A stretch of DNA of 13,500 nucleotides from Glandiceps talaboti. Lineage: Eukaryota > Hemichordata > Enteropneusta > Spengelidae. This document shows, piece by piece, positions 1 to 9,514 of this stretch; within the stretch, counting starts at the first letter, position 1; each line of letters begins with the position of its first letter. Location: contig NC_135565.1 in assembly GCF_964340395.1 (NCBI RefSeq), positions 5,180,642 to 5,194,141 of the forward strand, in the 5' to 3' direction. The translations under genes were made by a program, and so were the position numbers. The notes beneath the pieces are model-generated. The model had not been told where the DNA came from, did no database searches, and worked only from the letters and a program-made list of their open reading frames with translations.

Positions 1-18
1 GAATGTTCCAAGTTAAAA

Positions 19-390
19 TTAATACAGGGCCGCGGCCTGAATGCTATTCGATACTTTCTGAGTCGGGTGTTGTATTAGAGTACATACGTCTTTGAAGTCG
101 AGTTCTAGGGCGCTGAACCCCGGGTTGTGGTTGCCGATGTGAATGTTACCATTTACACTAAGACGACGACCTGTTGATTCTGTTGATTGCGTACCAGATG
201 AGGCTGGCCTTTCAGTGACAACAAGTTTACCATTTTTAAAGTAGGCGGACTTGCCTTCACGTTTAACCTGTGCAATAACCTTACGTTGGCGCTTCGTCAG
301 ATCGTTCCCGATACCGATTCCAACTTTTCTGAGATCTTCTCTAGCACCTAACGCACCTAATGAACTTTCAAAAAAATTCCAGATGTCCGG
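19..390 (-). CDS. LINE ORF1-like C-terminal fragment (5' truncated)
   Basis: The minus strand is open for 123 codons from about 390 down to a TAA at 21-19. It has no usable start codon and is cut off at the LINE junction. The predicted residues are strongly protein-like. An N-terminal stretch (about residues 3-20) contains NFFESSLGALGAREDL. A basic segment follows with the motif GIGIGNDLTKRQR (about residues 24-36), then KREGKSAYFKNGKLVV (about 43-58). The tail after residue 60 is rich in Ser, Thr and Asn. The pattern 'GxGxxNDLTxxQR ... eGxxAYfkxGkL' is one I associate with ORF1-type proteins of invertebrate LINEs, which bind RNA or act as chaperones. This is recollection of the family style, not a search result. 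It faces away from the reverse transcriptase, as a 5' inversion would produce. It could instead belong to a separate element or a host gene. Confidence 0.55.
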   Translation of the reverse strand, partial: PDIWNFFESSLGALGAREDLRKVGIGIGNDLTKRQRKVIAQVKREGKSAYFKNGKLVVTERPASSGTQSTESTGRRLSVNGNIHIGNHNPGFSALELDFKDVCTLIQHPTQKVSNSIQAAALY

Positions 391-418
391 AAAAAGAGGG
401 ATTCAACTTTTTCCGGAC
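385..418. repeat. 12-bp perfect inverted repeat at the LINE inversion junction
   Basis: GTCCGGAAAAAG (385-396) and CTTTTTCCGGAC (407-418) are perfect reverse complements separated by 10 bp. They sit where the minus-strand ORF1-like frame meets the plus-strand RT frame. The right arm falls within the RT coding sequence (residues LFPD). The left arm could be templated from it or could have been gained during junction formation. Confidence 0.7.
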
Positions 419-1651
419 CAAGTTGAGATCTTTTGTCTTCTATTTGCAGATGATATCGTGATATTCTCCGACACTGTTATCGGCTTGCAAGGTCTTTTAA
501 ATATTTTGAATTCTTACTGTAACACTTGGAGATTGACTGTTAACTTAGATAAAACAAAAGTGGTAGTTTTTAAAGCAGGAGGGCGTCTTGCAAAATCCGA
601 GAAGTGGCTTTTTGATGGGAAACCATTAGAAGTTGTGTCCTATTATAAATATTTAGGTATTATTTTCTCATGCAGGCTAATCTGGTCTACTGCAGCAAAA
701 ACTCCTGCTCAGCAGGCCAGAAAAGCCTTTTTCTCTATTCGAAGAGCGACTCAAGTGACAGGGATGTTTGCGTTTGATGTTTATTTCAAAGTGTTTGACA
801 CCATGATACTACCTATCCTTACCTATGGGTCTGAAGTGTGGGGTTTTGAGAAACACGAATGTCTTGAACGGGTCCAGTATTTGGCTTGCCGATCGTTTTT
901 AGGTGTTTCGGGGAAAGTTCCTAACGTGGCTGTCTTAGGTGAATGTGGACGCAAGCCGATTTTCTGTTATACGGCGAAACGCTGTATCAAGTACTGGGCC
1001 AAAGTTATAAATATGCCCACGACTAGGTATCCAAGGAAGTGTTACGACATGCTTTTGAATATAGAGAAATCTGGTGTCAGATCTAGAAGAACATGGGTGT
1101 TCAATGTCAAAAACCTATTGATAATGGCTGGTATGAATAACGTGTGGGATCTGCAAATTGTAAATAATATTAATGAGTTTATACATACCTTTTCTGAAAA
1201 TTTTGAAAGATTTTTGTTTTCCGATTGGCTCAGCTACATTTGTTCTCTCGATAAATTGTCTACGTATTGCACTTTCAAATTTTACCTCAAGCCTGAAAAG
1301 TACTTACATGTAGTCAGAATCCCTGCTCACATGCAAATGCTTGCGAGATTTCGTTGCTCGGCCCACTACTTACGCATAGAATCAGATAGAATTCATAGTA
1401 TTGAGAGAAATCAGAGAATATGTCTTTTGTGTGATGTAAATCAGGTTAAAGATGAGTACCACTTTCTGCTAGTTTGTCCTTTCTTTTCCAACATAAGGAC
1501 AAAATACATTCCTGCGCAATTTTTGGATACACCTTCAGATGTAAATTTCATTGACCTACTTTCAAGTACAAATGTGGATCACATCCAGCGTTTGGCAGCC
1601 TTTGTTTTTCACGCCATGACTTTGAGAAAGAAACTAAATGATGATTTGTAA
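386..1651 (+). CDS. LINE ORF2 reverse transcriptase, C-terminal half (5' truncated)
   Basis: An uninterrupted frame of about 420 codons encodes the C-terminal half of a non-LTR reverse transcriptase. This enzyme copies its own RNA at nicked chromosomal DNA during retrotransposition. The palm catalytic motif FADD is at 443-454, within LLFADDIVIFSDT. It is followed by the thumb-side pattern LxxYCxxWRLTVNLDKTKVVVF (about 520-570), then YYKYLGIIFS (about 640-672). Downstream comes LPILTYGSEVWG (about 812-847). The C-terminus carries a CCHC-like cluster, Cys-X2-Cys-X9-His-X4-Cys (about 1421-1477), typical of the C-terminal zinc-knuckle region of many LINE ORF2 proteins. The endonuclease and N-terminal RT motifs are missing because the direct part starts near 386. 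The same frame stays open back to 251, but those codons overlap the opposite-strand ORF1-like sequence and are probably not protein. The lack of stops or frameshifts suggests a fairly recent insertion. Membership of the CR1/L2/Jockey/I supergroup is likely; the exact clade is not resolved. Confidence 0.92.
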   Translation, partial: SGKRGIQLFPDQVEIFCLLFADDIVIFSDTVIGLQGLLNILNSYCNTWRLTVNLDKTKVVVFKAGGRLAKSEKWLFDGKPLEVVSYYKYLGIIFSCRLIWSTAAKTPAQQARKAFFSIRRATQVTGMFAFDVYFKVFDTMILPILTYGSEVWGFEKHECLERVQYLACRSFLGVSGKVPNVAVLGECGRKPIFCYTAKRCIKYWAKVINMPTTRYPRKCYDMLLNIEKSGVRSRRTWVFNVKNLLIMAGMNNVWDLQIVNNINEFIHTFSENFERFLFSDWLSYICSLDKLSTYCTFKFYLKPEKYLHVVRIPAHMQMLARFRCSAHYLRIESDRIHSIERNQRICLLCDVNQVKDEYHFLLVCPFFSNIRTKYIPAQFLDTPSDVNFIDLLSSTNVDHIQRLAAFVFHAMTLRKKLNDDL

Positions 1652-1795
1652 TGTTTATTATATTTTCTCTCATTTGCTTGTGTATTTATTCATAAATTAT
1701 GGTTCTGAATTGTCCTTTTTGTTTGAAAACATTTAAATCTTGTATTTTGGGCCGATGGCCTTTGAGTACGAAATAAATGTGACATAAACAGATGT

Positions 1796-4134
<2,339 letters not shown>

Positions 4135-4289
4135 GTGTTTTTAACACCCACACCCTCCGATTCCCCACCCCTGGGCAGGCTATTTGCTCTCTATGTGTCT
4201 GTACACAGCCACGTCTCCGACATATGTACACTAACTAATTTCATATACAGAAGATATACATGTATATGCCCATTTTGTTTCAGGACATT

Positions 4290-4465
4290 ATCAAGTTTGA
4301 CTGTATGGTGGCCATATATATTTGTAGTTTTAAAAAAAAAAGAGCATCTTATTTTATTACTACATGACTCAAAAAGACTTCGTTCAAGTGTCTACCCATT
4401 ATTATCAAGTACAAACATGTTTTAAGACATTGACCTTTGACCTTGATATTTAAGGTCAGTTATCA
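4290..4465. repeat. Diverged copy of an interspersed repeat, with DR1-like site
   Basis: This segment shares ATGGTGGCCATAT (about 4304), a 'GACTTCGTTCAAGT' block (about 4376) and a 'TTTGACCTTGA' block with the repeat at 9221-9580 inside the DUF1761 gene intron, in the same order and orientation. It is therefore probably an old copy of a dispersed repeat. TGACCTTTGACCT at 4431-4443 is a perfect direct repeat of the nuclear-receptor half-site with 1-bp spacing, followed by AAGGTCA at about 4452. A 96-codon frame that crosses it (4135-4425) looks accidental. Confidence 0.5.
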
Positions 4466-4560
4466 CAATAAAACCATTTCTTGCATTTGTCAATCACCAT
4501 GGTTGTTAAATGTGTCCAATTTCTTTTGAATATTGTACATACAGACAAAATAACATTAAT

Positions 4561-4855
4561 GGACTGGATATTTATTTTGGAATTTTTAATTTATAAAATA
4601 ATTTTATCATGGCTTCCTACTTGAAAAATCAATGTAAACCAGAATTTGCCAAGTCCTTGTTTGTAACTCAATAAATTGCTAAAGATTAATAAATGTATAC
4701 AATAACAAACATTTTACACAATTTTAGTTTTTTCAATTTATAGAATTACAAACAAGGACTTGGTATATGTTGGTTCACATTGATTTCATATTGTAGGAAG
4801 CCATGGTAAAATTGTTTTTAAAAAAAATTAAAAATCCAAAATAAATACCCAATCC
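4561..4855. repeat. Foldback element: about 120-bp inverted arms, 55-bp spacer
   Basis: The left arm (4561-4678) and right arm (4734-4855) are near reverse complements. Shared blocks include ATGGCTTCCTAC (4609-4620 against its complement at 4795-4806), CCAAGTCCTTGTTTGTAA (4649-4666 against 4746-4763), TATTTATTTTGG at the outer end and ATAAATTG at the inner end. Differences are mostly small indels in the A/T-rich parts. No coding frame lies inside. A foldback MITE or a hairpin-forming inverted duplication is likely; I could not identify target duplications. Confidence 0.85.
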
Positions 4856-5167
4856 TCATCCATATGCCACTTTCACAAGCAAAACACACAAATGTGTTAT
4901 TTGGGGTGCTCATATCACTTTTTACTCAGTGAAGGGCAACACTGTTTCTTATATAAATCCATACTTTGAAGTTTGTGTAAAAGATCATGAACACAGAAAG
5001 TCTGAGACCTTCAAGTGTCTACTCCTGTATTATATTTCAAACCTGTAAAACAGACAGAGTTCATTAGAAATCCTGTTCAGTGACTGAGATGACATTACTG
5101 AGCTCACTGTGATATTTGTAATTCGTGATACTGCAGTACGTCTGTAGATTTTTATCTATCTTGCAAG
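4856..5167. other. Intergenic, no feature recognised
   Basis: AT-rich with stops in all frames and no clear repeat structure. Confidence 0.5.
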
Positions 5168-5338
5168 ATGTTCCTTCAACACTTCATGTTCAAAATATCT
5201 CAAGTGGAAACGAAAAGTCTTTTGACAAGTTAACAATAACATTGCATTTAATGACAAACTGTGGCAGGAAAGTGAAAACATATTCCGGTGTGTCTTTGAT
5301 AAGATTTAGTAACCATGGTAACAGAGATGGGAAATCAG
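5168..5338 (+). CDS. Possible orphan internal exon (low confidence)
   Basis: A 171-bp stretch is open in one frame and is bounded by a plausible acceptor (TATCTATCTTGCAAG, AG at 5166-5167) and a good donor (TCAG|GTAAAT, GT at 5339-5340). Both boundaries are in phase 1, so the exon would be symmetric and skippable. The predicted 57 residues have reasonable composition, for example NISSGNEKSFDKLTITLHL in the middle, but match no domain I recognise. No partner exon was found. It may be an accidental open stretch. Confidence 0.2.
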
Positions 5339-6219
5339 GTAAATTTGAATAGGTTTCTATTTCTTGTATCATACTTTCATGCATGCTCCTAATCATCCAT
5401 GTCACTGCATTATGACAGAAGACAAGTTCTATTACCTGGCCCATGAGTATCAAAGTAATGAAAAATATCTGCAGGAAATCCCAGGCTTGCTGTTAAATAG
5501 TCAATATTTTATTCACTGAACTTTAGGAAAAGGTTAAGATAGCAAACAAGTCATGTATGTATGACACTGGAGGGCATTCAATTTTTGTGATGTATCAAAG
5601 ACTTTCATTAAGGTAGACGAAGTTGTCGCTTATATCATGTCATATTGTCTAGTTCTAATTTTTGAAAAATCCTTTCTAATGCCAAAGGCTAAGTACAATA
5701 TTAAAGTTGTTTTTTTATATATGTTTTTCCATTACAAGTTACGAAATGGAAATGCATATACGTACCTTCTACGTTCTACTAGTACTATTACTGTAGTAAG
5801 TCACTATACCCCATGCAAGCCAAAATGTACATGCTTGTAATGAACAAAATATATGGGCTTTATACCCTGGTTGTGGTACATCATGACAACAAATTCTTAC
5901 ATCATTCATCCTAAAAATATGAATCGTTGAAAGTTGTCATTTTTCTTCCTGAACTTTAATAATGGTGTTTGTACTTAATTGTATGTTTTTCATCATAACA
6001 TCTTTGATGGGTCAGTCGATTAGTTAAAATTAAAATTAAATGTATGGACTTTTATTTCATCATTGTACTTTAACAGTCGGAATGAGTCACAAGTAAAATC
6101 AGAAGAAAAATAAATGATAATATTTGCTGAGATACACACTTGTGAGGCCATTATCATTATACAATCAAAGATGTGATTTTTTTTTTAAATCCTACAGTCC
6201 TGTAGAGGTTGTACATGTA
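5339..6219. other. Intergenic, no feature recognised
   Basis: Low-complexity AT-rich DNA. The short frames here (for example 5637-5840) have no coding features. Confidence 0.5.
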
Positions 6220-6625
6220 GTCTAGTTCCTGAGAACTGTGTTCCAATTTTACGCTATGTTATCTTCACACATCATGTCTAGTCAATGTCGTTACTCTAGG
6301 CGTTAAATATGGTTAAACCCCATGCTGGGTGATGTGCAAATGGCGCCTGTCAATAGTAATCCATCACAAATTGACAGGCTGTCGTCATCGCTCATTAATA
6401 TTCATTTGGTACAGCTGTGAACCGTAAAAAAAACCCATAAAAACCGAACTCCACCTCCAGTAAGGTCTGCTGAAACTAAAATGACATGGGGACGCGATGT
6501 CATCATGTTTATATGAACGCTGTAGGGGGACAACAGAATTCTGTGCGAGAGTAGCAACATTGACTAGACATAATATGTGAAGATAACATAGTGTAAAATC
6601 GGAACACGGTCGTCAGGAACTAGAC
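6220..6625. mobile_element. 406-bp MITE-like element with 78-bp terminal inverted repeats
   Basis: The left end (6220-6297) and right end (6548-6625) are inverted copies that align without gaps over 78 bp with about 9 mismatches, by hand count. Both termini begin GTCTAGTTCCTGA reading inward. Each is flanked by TA (6218-6219 and 6626-6627), consistent with the TA target duplication of Tc1/mariner-type transposition. A 9-bp inverted pair, CCTGTCAAT and ATTGACAGG, lies inside (about 6347-6380). There is no coding frame, so the element is non-autonomous. The exact ends could shift by a base or two because the flank TAG also matches. Confidence 0.85.
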
Positions 6626-6627
6626 TA

Positions 6628-7021
6628 TAGTATAGAGGGTGTCAGATTTAAGAAATATGTAGGGTTGTCAGGGCATGAGAAATATAGATTTAAATATTGC
6701 CACTCTAACCTATGATTAATAACCTAGTAGTTTTGTCACTTCTTGACTCAAACTAGTGACAAAGATTTGGTTTGGGACTGCATTTAATTTTGAGGCCTGT
6801 CAGTTTATGCTGCTACATTGTGTGTGGTTGCTAGACGCTAGTCAAGTGGTATACTAATTTGCCTTTTAACTTCAGTCTGGGTTTGAAATGCCCCCAGCTA
6901 TGACTGGGGTTGAATAAATTAACTTCAAGTCTGTATGTAAGAAGGGTGCTGATTTGTATGAACCTGCCAATAAGACTGGTTTTCCCAGGTACCCTCATTT
7001 CCTACCACATTGAAACTAGAA
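6628..7021. other. Intergenic, no gene recognised
   Basis: No convincing frame. A small hairpin, CCCCAG-CTATGA-CTGGGG (about 6892-6908), is visible. The 89-codon frame at 6910-7179 runs into the adjacent MITE and is not a gene. Confidence 0.5.
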
Positions 7022-7415
7022 TAGTCTTGGTTACCCAGACCCTCACTGCTGGGGGCTCTACCTACGTGACCTCCCCAAGCGAGAGTCTGGGGAAGCGAGA
7101 TTCCAACTCAACCGTCCAGGAAAAACCGATCAGAGCAATGCATGCTGGGGAATACTTCACATCCAACATTGTAGGCTAAACGATTTAGGTACTTTTGTGA
7201 CAAGTTATCACTTCTCAAGCATCATACATCTAAACTACAACAAGCAGGCCTCGTAACGGTAAGCCGACTTTTTTATGACTTGGAAGAAATGTACTGTGTG
7301 ATTACTGGCACGGGGTAGTTGAAACATGGTTTCCCCAGAGGTGTTTTGTTTTGTTCCCCCTTGGGTGGTCTTGTAGGAGAGCCCCCAGTGGTGAGAGTCT
7401 AGGTAACTGAGACTA
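7022..7415. mobile_element. MITE-like element with about 48-bp terminal inverted repeats
   Basis: The left end (7024-7071) and right end (7367-7413) are inverted copies sharing the terminal GTCT, an internal GTTACC and a perfect CTGGGGGCTCT block. Roughly 30 of the first 36 bases match. TA dinucleotides flank both ends (7022-7023 and 7414-7415), suggesting TA target duplication as for the element at 6220. The interior has a short inverted motif (GCGAGAGTCTGGGGAAGCGAGA, about 7079-7100, given as positions with its CTGGGGAAGC core) but no gene. The SINE immediately to the right duplicated this element's terminal bases, so the MITE was there first. Confidence 0.75.
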
Positions 7416-7416
7416 A

Positions 7417-7841
7417 CATTTTTTTTTTTTAATAAATATTTTTGTGCTGGGAATTCCTCCCAGCGATTTTTCTGTTATGCAGACAAATACACACAAACAA
7501 ACACAAATGCTACAGAGATCCTTTTGGGTTTGGGACTACGTGACGTCAGTCCACGTGCTATCCCAGAGTCACCCAGGCCCGGCAAACATAGCACCTGCGG
7601 GCTCCGTGTGAGTAATCGTCCCTGACTTTTGGAGTCCTTACTCCATTAATCCCCTCCAAATTCACACTCGTCTTGTGAGTGAGACATGACTGAGTGATAC
7701 AGCGTACCCATCGAGTCTGTAGAACATTCAGCCTGGGTTTGGGTCGGTCACAAAAAAATCCCCTGTTTCCAGTGGGATTCGAACCCGTGACCTCCCGACT
7801 GCTAATCCTGTGCGCTAACCACTACGCTACAGGGAGCCGGT
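7417..7841 (-). mobile_element. Full-length tRNA-derived SINE with 10-bp target duplication
   Basis: On the minus strand the element starts with a tRNA-like head. It has a pol III A box TAGCGTAGTGG (7829-7819) and a near-consensus B box GGTTCGAATCC (7785-7775), correctly spaced. A roughly 340-nt tRNA-unrelated body follows. It ends in an A-rich tail, seen as a T-run on the plus strand (about 7419-7430). CTGAGACTAA occurs at 7407-7416 and again at 7842-7851, bracketing the element as a perfect 10-bp target site duplication. The intact boxes and duplication suggest a relatively young copy. The tRNA cloverleaf is not complete in the anticodon arm, so this is not a functional tRNA gene. Confidence 0.9.
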
Positions 7842-8131
7842 CTGAGACTAAAACTTGAGCAACATGTACAGTGGGAATAACTTGCCACACCAAATTTATA
7901 CTTAATCCTGTATATATCAAGTTTAGTGAGACTGACCACAAGATTTCAATATATAGCATGCAATGTTGTTACTTCTATTTCTAAATTAGTGTCTGTGCAG
8001 TGTTTGGTTAATGTACACAGTAACACTACAGCATGGAGATCTACGGCAATATTAAAATCATGAAAATAGACACATGGGGACTTGTAAGTTTTCATGTTCA
8101 AAAATTCATATATCCAACCTTAAAATGAAAC

Positions 8132-8202
8132 ACTTTCACACTAGGTCAATCTCTGCTATAATCTTACTTTCACAGTGAGAGGTCAATCTCTGCTATAACC
8201 TT
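8132..8202. repeat. Two-copy tandem duplication, about 35 bp
   Basis: ACTTTCACA...GGTCAATCTCTGCTATAA occurs at 8132-8165 and again at 8166-8202, differing by a few bases and a short indel. No function is evident. Confidence 0.75.
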
Positions 8203-8214
8203 ACATGTATGTTT

Positions 8215-8600
8215 TATTCATTCTGCAATTACTAAATGCTACTTTTCATACCATTTTCCCACACTGCTGAAAGCTCTTTACAATTATTACCCCTCGCACA
8301 GTCTTAGAACTGTGTAACGGCCCTTATTATACTTTCTCAACTCTCCCCAGGAAAGCATACAATCCATTGCAGCCACGTACTGTATATGCACATAGGATTA
8401 AAGCATTCACTTTACAGCCTCTATCCTACCAGGTCCCTAGTAGTAGGCATGTACAGCTGGGTTGACAGGCACAATCAGGATTTCACATCTCTTCCAAGGA
8501 CTTTAACAATTCAGATTTAAACTGCACCGAGGAGACTCGAATCTGCAACCTGCAGATTCCTAGTTGGCCACTCTAACCATTTGACCAACTTGACTCCAAA
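8215..8600 (-). mobile_element. Degenerate tRNA-derived SINE
   Basis: On the minus strand, a tRNA-like head carries an A-box-like TGGTTAGAGTGG (8579-8568) and a B-box-like GATTCGAGTC (8543-8534) at normal spacing. The body then runs through a segment including CCTGTCAACCCAG (8470-8458) to a tail with AATTGTAAAGAGCTTTCAGCAG (about 8288-8267, core TTGTAAAGAGCTTT). I associate this tail style with SINEs widespread in marine invertebrates and fishes. Both promoter boxes deviate from consensus, so the copy is probably old and inactive. The left end is uncertain and no target duplication was found. Confidence 0.65.
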
Positions 8601-8676
8601 TCATTTAAATTAAAGCACATCACGACACTATGAAAACACCTATTTTTGTCTAATTTAATTTCTGTTTCACTTCCAG

Positions 8677-8709
8677 ATTTAAGTTATTCCCAGTAACAAA
8701 ACCCACAAA
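8677..8709 (+). other. 5' UTR part of the DUF1761 gene, after a 5' UTR intron
   Basis: A strong acceptor, TTTCTGTTTCACTTCCAG, ends at 8676, 33 bp before the start codon. This implies a non-coding first exon further upstream that I could not locate. A TAA at 8680-8682 is in frame with the ATG, so translation cannot begin further upstream in this exon. The bases before the ATG (ACAAA) give an A at -3, a favourable Kozak context. Confidence 0.7.
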
Positions 8710-8921
8710 ATGCCATTGCTGTCAGTGTTACTTGGTGCAGCTACTGGACATGTAGTTGGAGCACTCTGGTACTCACCTCTTATGTTTGCTAAACCATGGA
8801 TAAAATGTGTACAGAAAACCCCTGAAGATATGATGAAGATTTCAGATTCCCACCATACTGGGATACCAGTATCTATAGTATCAGATTTGACATTGGCTTG
8901 TGTGATGGAATATGCACTACC
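8710..8921 (+). CDS. DUF1761 family small membrane protein, coding exon 1
   Basis: First coding exon of a 134-residue protein whose second exon is 10655-10847. It encodes residues 1-70 plus two bases of codon 71 and ends at CTACC|GTAAGT, an excellent donor. The N-terminus (residues 3-26) is hydrophobic and contains GAATGHVVGALWYSPLMFAKPW, the conserved opening of DUF1761 proteins: a glycine-rich membrane helix followed by the WYSPLMF-K-W signature. A polar loop (31-50) follows, then a second hydrophobic segment (51-71). Members are small, predicted multi-pass membrane proteins of unknown biochemical function, found in bacteria and in some animals and fungi. The 3' end of this exon and its donor are repeated three more times directly downstream. 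Confidence 0.88.
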
Positions 8922-9094
8922 GTAAGTATTCTAAAATTTCATTGGCATGTGTGATGGAGTATGCACTCCCATAAGTATTCTACAATTTCATTGGCTTGTG
9001 TGATGGAGTATGCACTCCCATAAGTATTCTAAATTTCATTGGCTTGTGTGATGGAGTATGCAATCCCATAAGTATTCTAAAATTTCATTGGCTT
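8891..9094 (+). repeat. 49-bp tandem array spanning the exon 1 donor (four copies plus a partial)
   Basis: Units start with CATTGGC at 8891, 8940, 8989 and 9037, with a 9-bp remnant at 9086; periods are 49, 49, 48 and 49. The first unit includes the last 31 bases of the coding exon and the donor GTAAGT. The other three have ATAAGT at the donor position, so only the first keeps a canonical GT. Copies 2-4 share the same three differences from copy 1 (A to G in GGAATAT, A to C in ACTACC, and the donor G to A), so they derive from one another more recently than from the exon copy. Confidence 0.95.
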
Positions 9095-9104
9095 CTATTT
9101 TTAG

Positions 9105-9220
9105 CAACCAAAGGGCAAAGCCCAACGGGGGCTCCTACCCTGGGCTCCTTTCATCTGTCCGTCCGTATCCACCTGTATCTCCAATATGCATGCGTGAATT
9201 GCAACCCAACCTGGTCAAAA
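9105..9220 (+). repeat. Interspersed repeat segment beginning GGGCAAAGCCC
   Basis: GGGCAAAGCCCAACGGGGGCTCC near 9111 (core inverted GGGC-AAA-GCCC) and the CTGTCCGTCCGT motif near 9156 resemble a dispersed repeat I recall from marine invertebrate genomes. This is recollection only. It directly follows the 49-bp array and precedes the 147-bp repeat, and may be the start of the same element. Confidence 0.45.
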
Positions 9221-9514
9221 TGTCAGATGTTATAGAGGGCAAATGCATGTCACTTGGTTTTACAACCATCGCGACAGCGAAATGGTGGCCATATTTGTCA
9301 TTAAATATTCACATTTTGGCCGATAACTCTTGAAGTTTAACAGATAGAGACTTCATTCAAGTACAAATGTCAGATGCTATAGTCTGCATATACACATCAC
9401 TTTGTTTCACAGTCCCCACGATAACGGCAAAATGGCAGCCATATTTGTAACAAATATTCACATTTTGGCTGATAACTCTTGATGCTTAACAGATAGAGAC
9501 CCTTTGTTGTGGTT
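9221..9514 (+). repeat. 147-bp tandem repeat, two copies
   Basis: Unit 1 starts TGTCAGATGTTATAG at 9221 and unit 2 TGTCAGATGCTATAG at 9368. Both contain AAATGG(T/C)(G/A)GCCATATTTGT, ATATTCACATTTTGGC, GATAACTCTTGA and TTAACAGATAGAGAC at matching offsets. The block is followed at 9543-9580 by TTTTGACCTTGACCTT, which also ends the related copy at 4290-4465. Confidence 0.85.

Larger units (their letters stand above)
1..1795 (+). mobile_element. 5'-inverted non-LTR retrotransposon (LINE), 3' part direct, 5' part inverted
   Basis: The block from about 386 to about 1795 is the 3' part of a LINE in plus orientation: the end of the ORF2 reverse transcriptase, its stop codon, then a short 3' UTR with a GGCC-GAT-GGCC mini-hairpin near 1751 and an AATAAA at about 1771. 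Positions 1 to about 390 carry an open reading frame on the opposite strand that resembles the C-terminus of a LINE ORF1. Twin priming is the known mechanism that inverts the 5' portion of a LINE, and it predicts this head-to-head order: upstream element sequence inverted, then downstream element sequence direct. The inverted part seems to continue beyond the left edge of the window. That both halves come from one element is an inference. The right boundary is approximate because I see no long poly(A) tail or clear target duplication. Confidence 0.75.

Noticed and set aside
251-385. N-terminal extension of the RT reading frame
   Set aside because: The frame is open but overlaps the opposite-strand ORF1-like sequence, starts at a TTG and shows no RT motif, so it is probably a read-through of inverted sequence.
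4135-4425. 96-codon plus-strand frame
   Set aside because: It lies across a degraded dispersed repeat, has low-complexity composition and no domain or splice context.
5190-5453. 87-codon minus-strand frame
   Set aside because: It overlaps the candidate plus-strand exon, has no recognisable motif and looks like a shadow.
6910-7179. 89-codon plus-strand frame
   Set aside because: Its second half is the left end of the MITE at 7022; no coding features.
7768-7836. tRNA gene on the minus strand
   Set aside because: A and B boxes are good, but the anticodon arm does not pair properly and the sequence is the head of a SINE bounded by a target duplication.
8996-9333. Two overlapping frames of 79 and 91 codons
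   Set aside because: They read through the 49-bp array and adjoining repeats in the intron.
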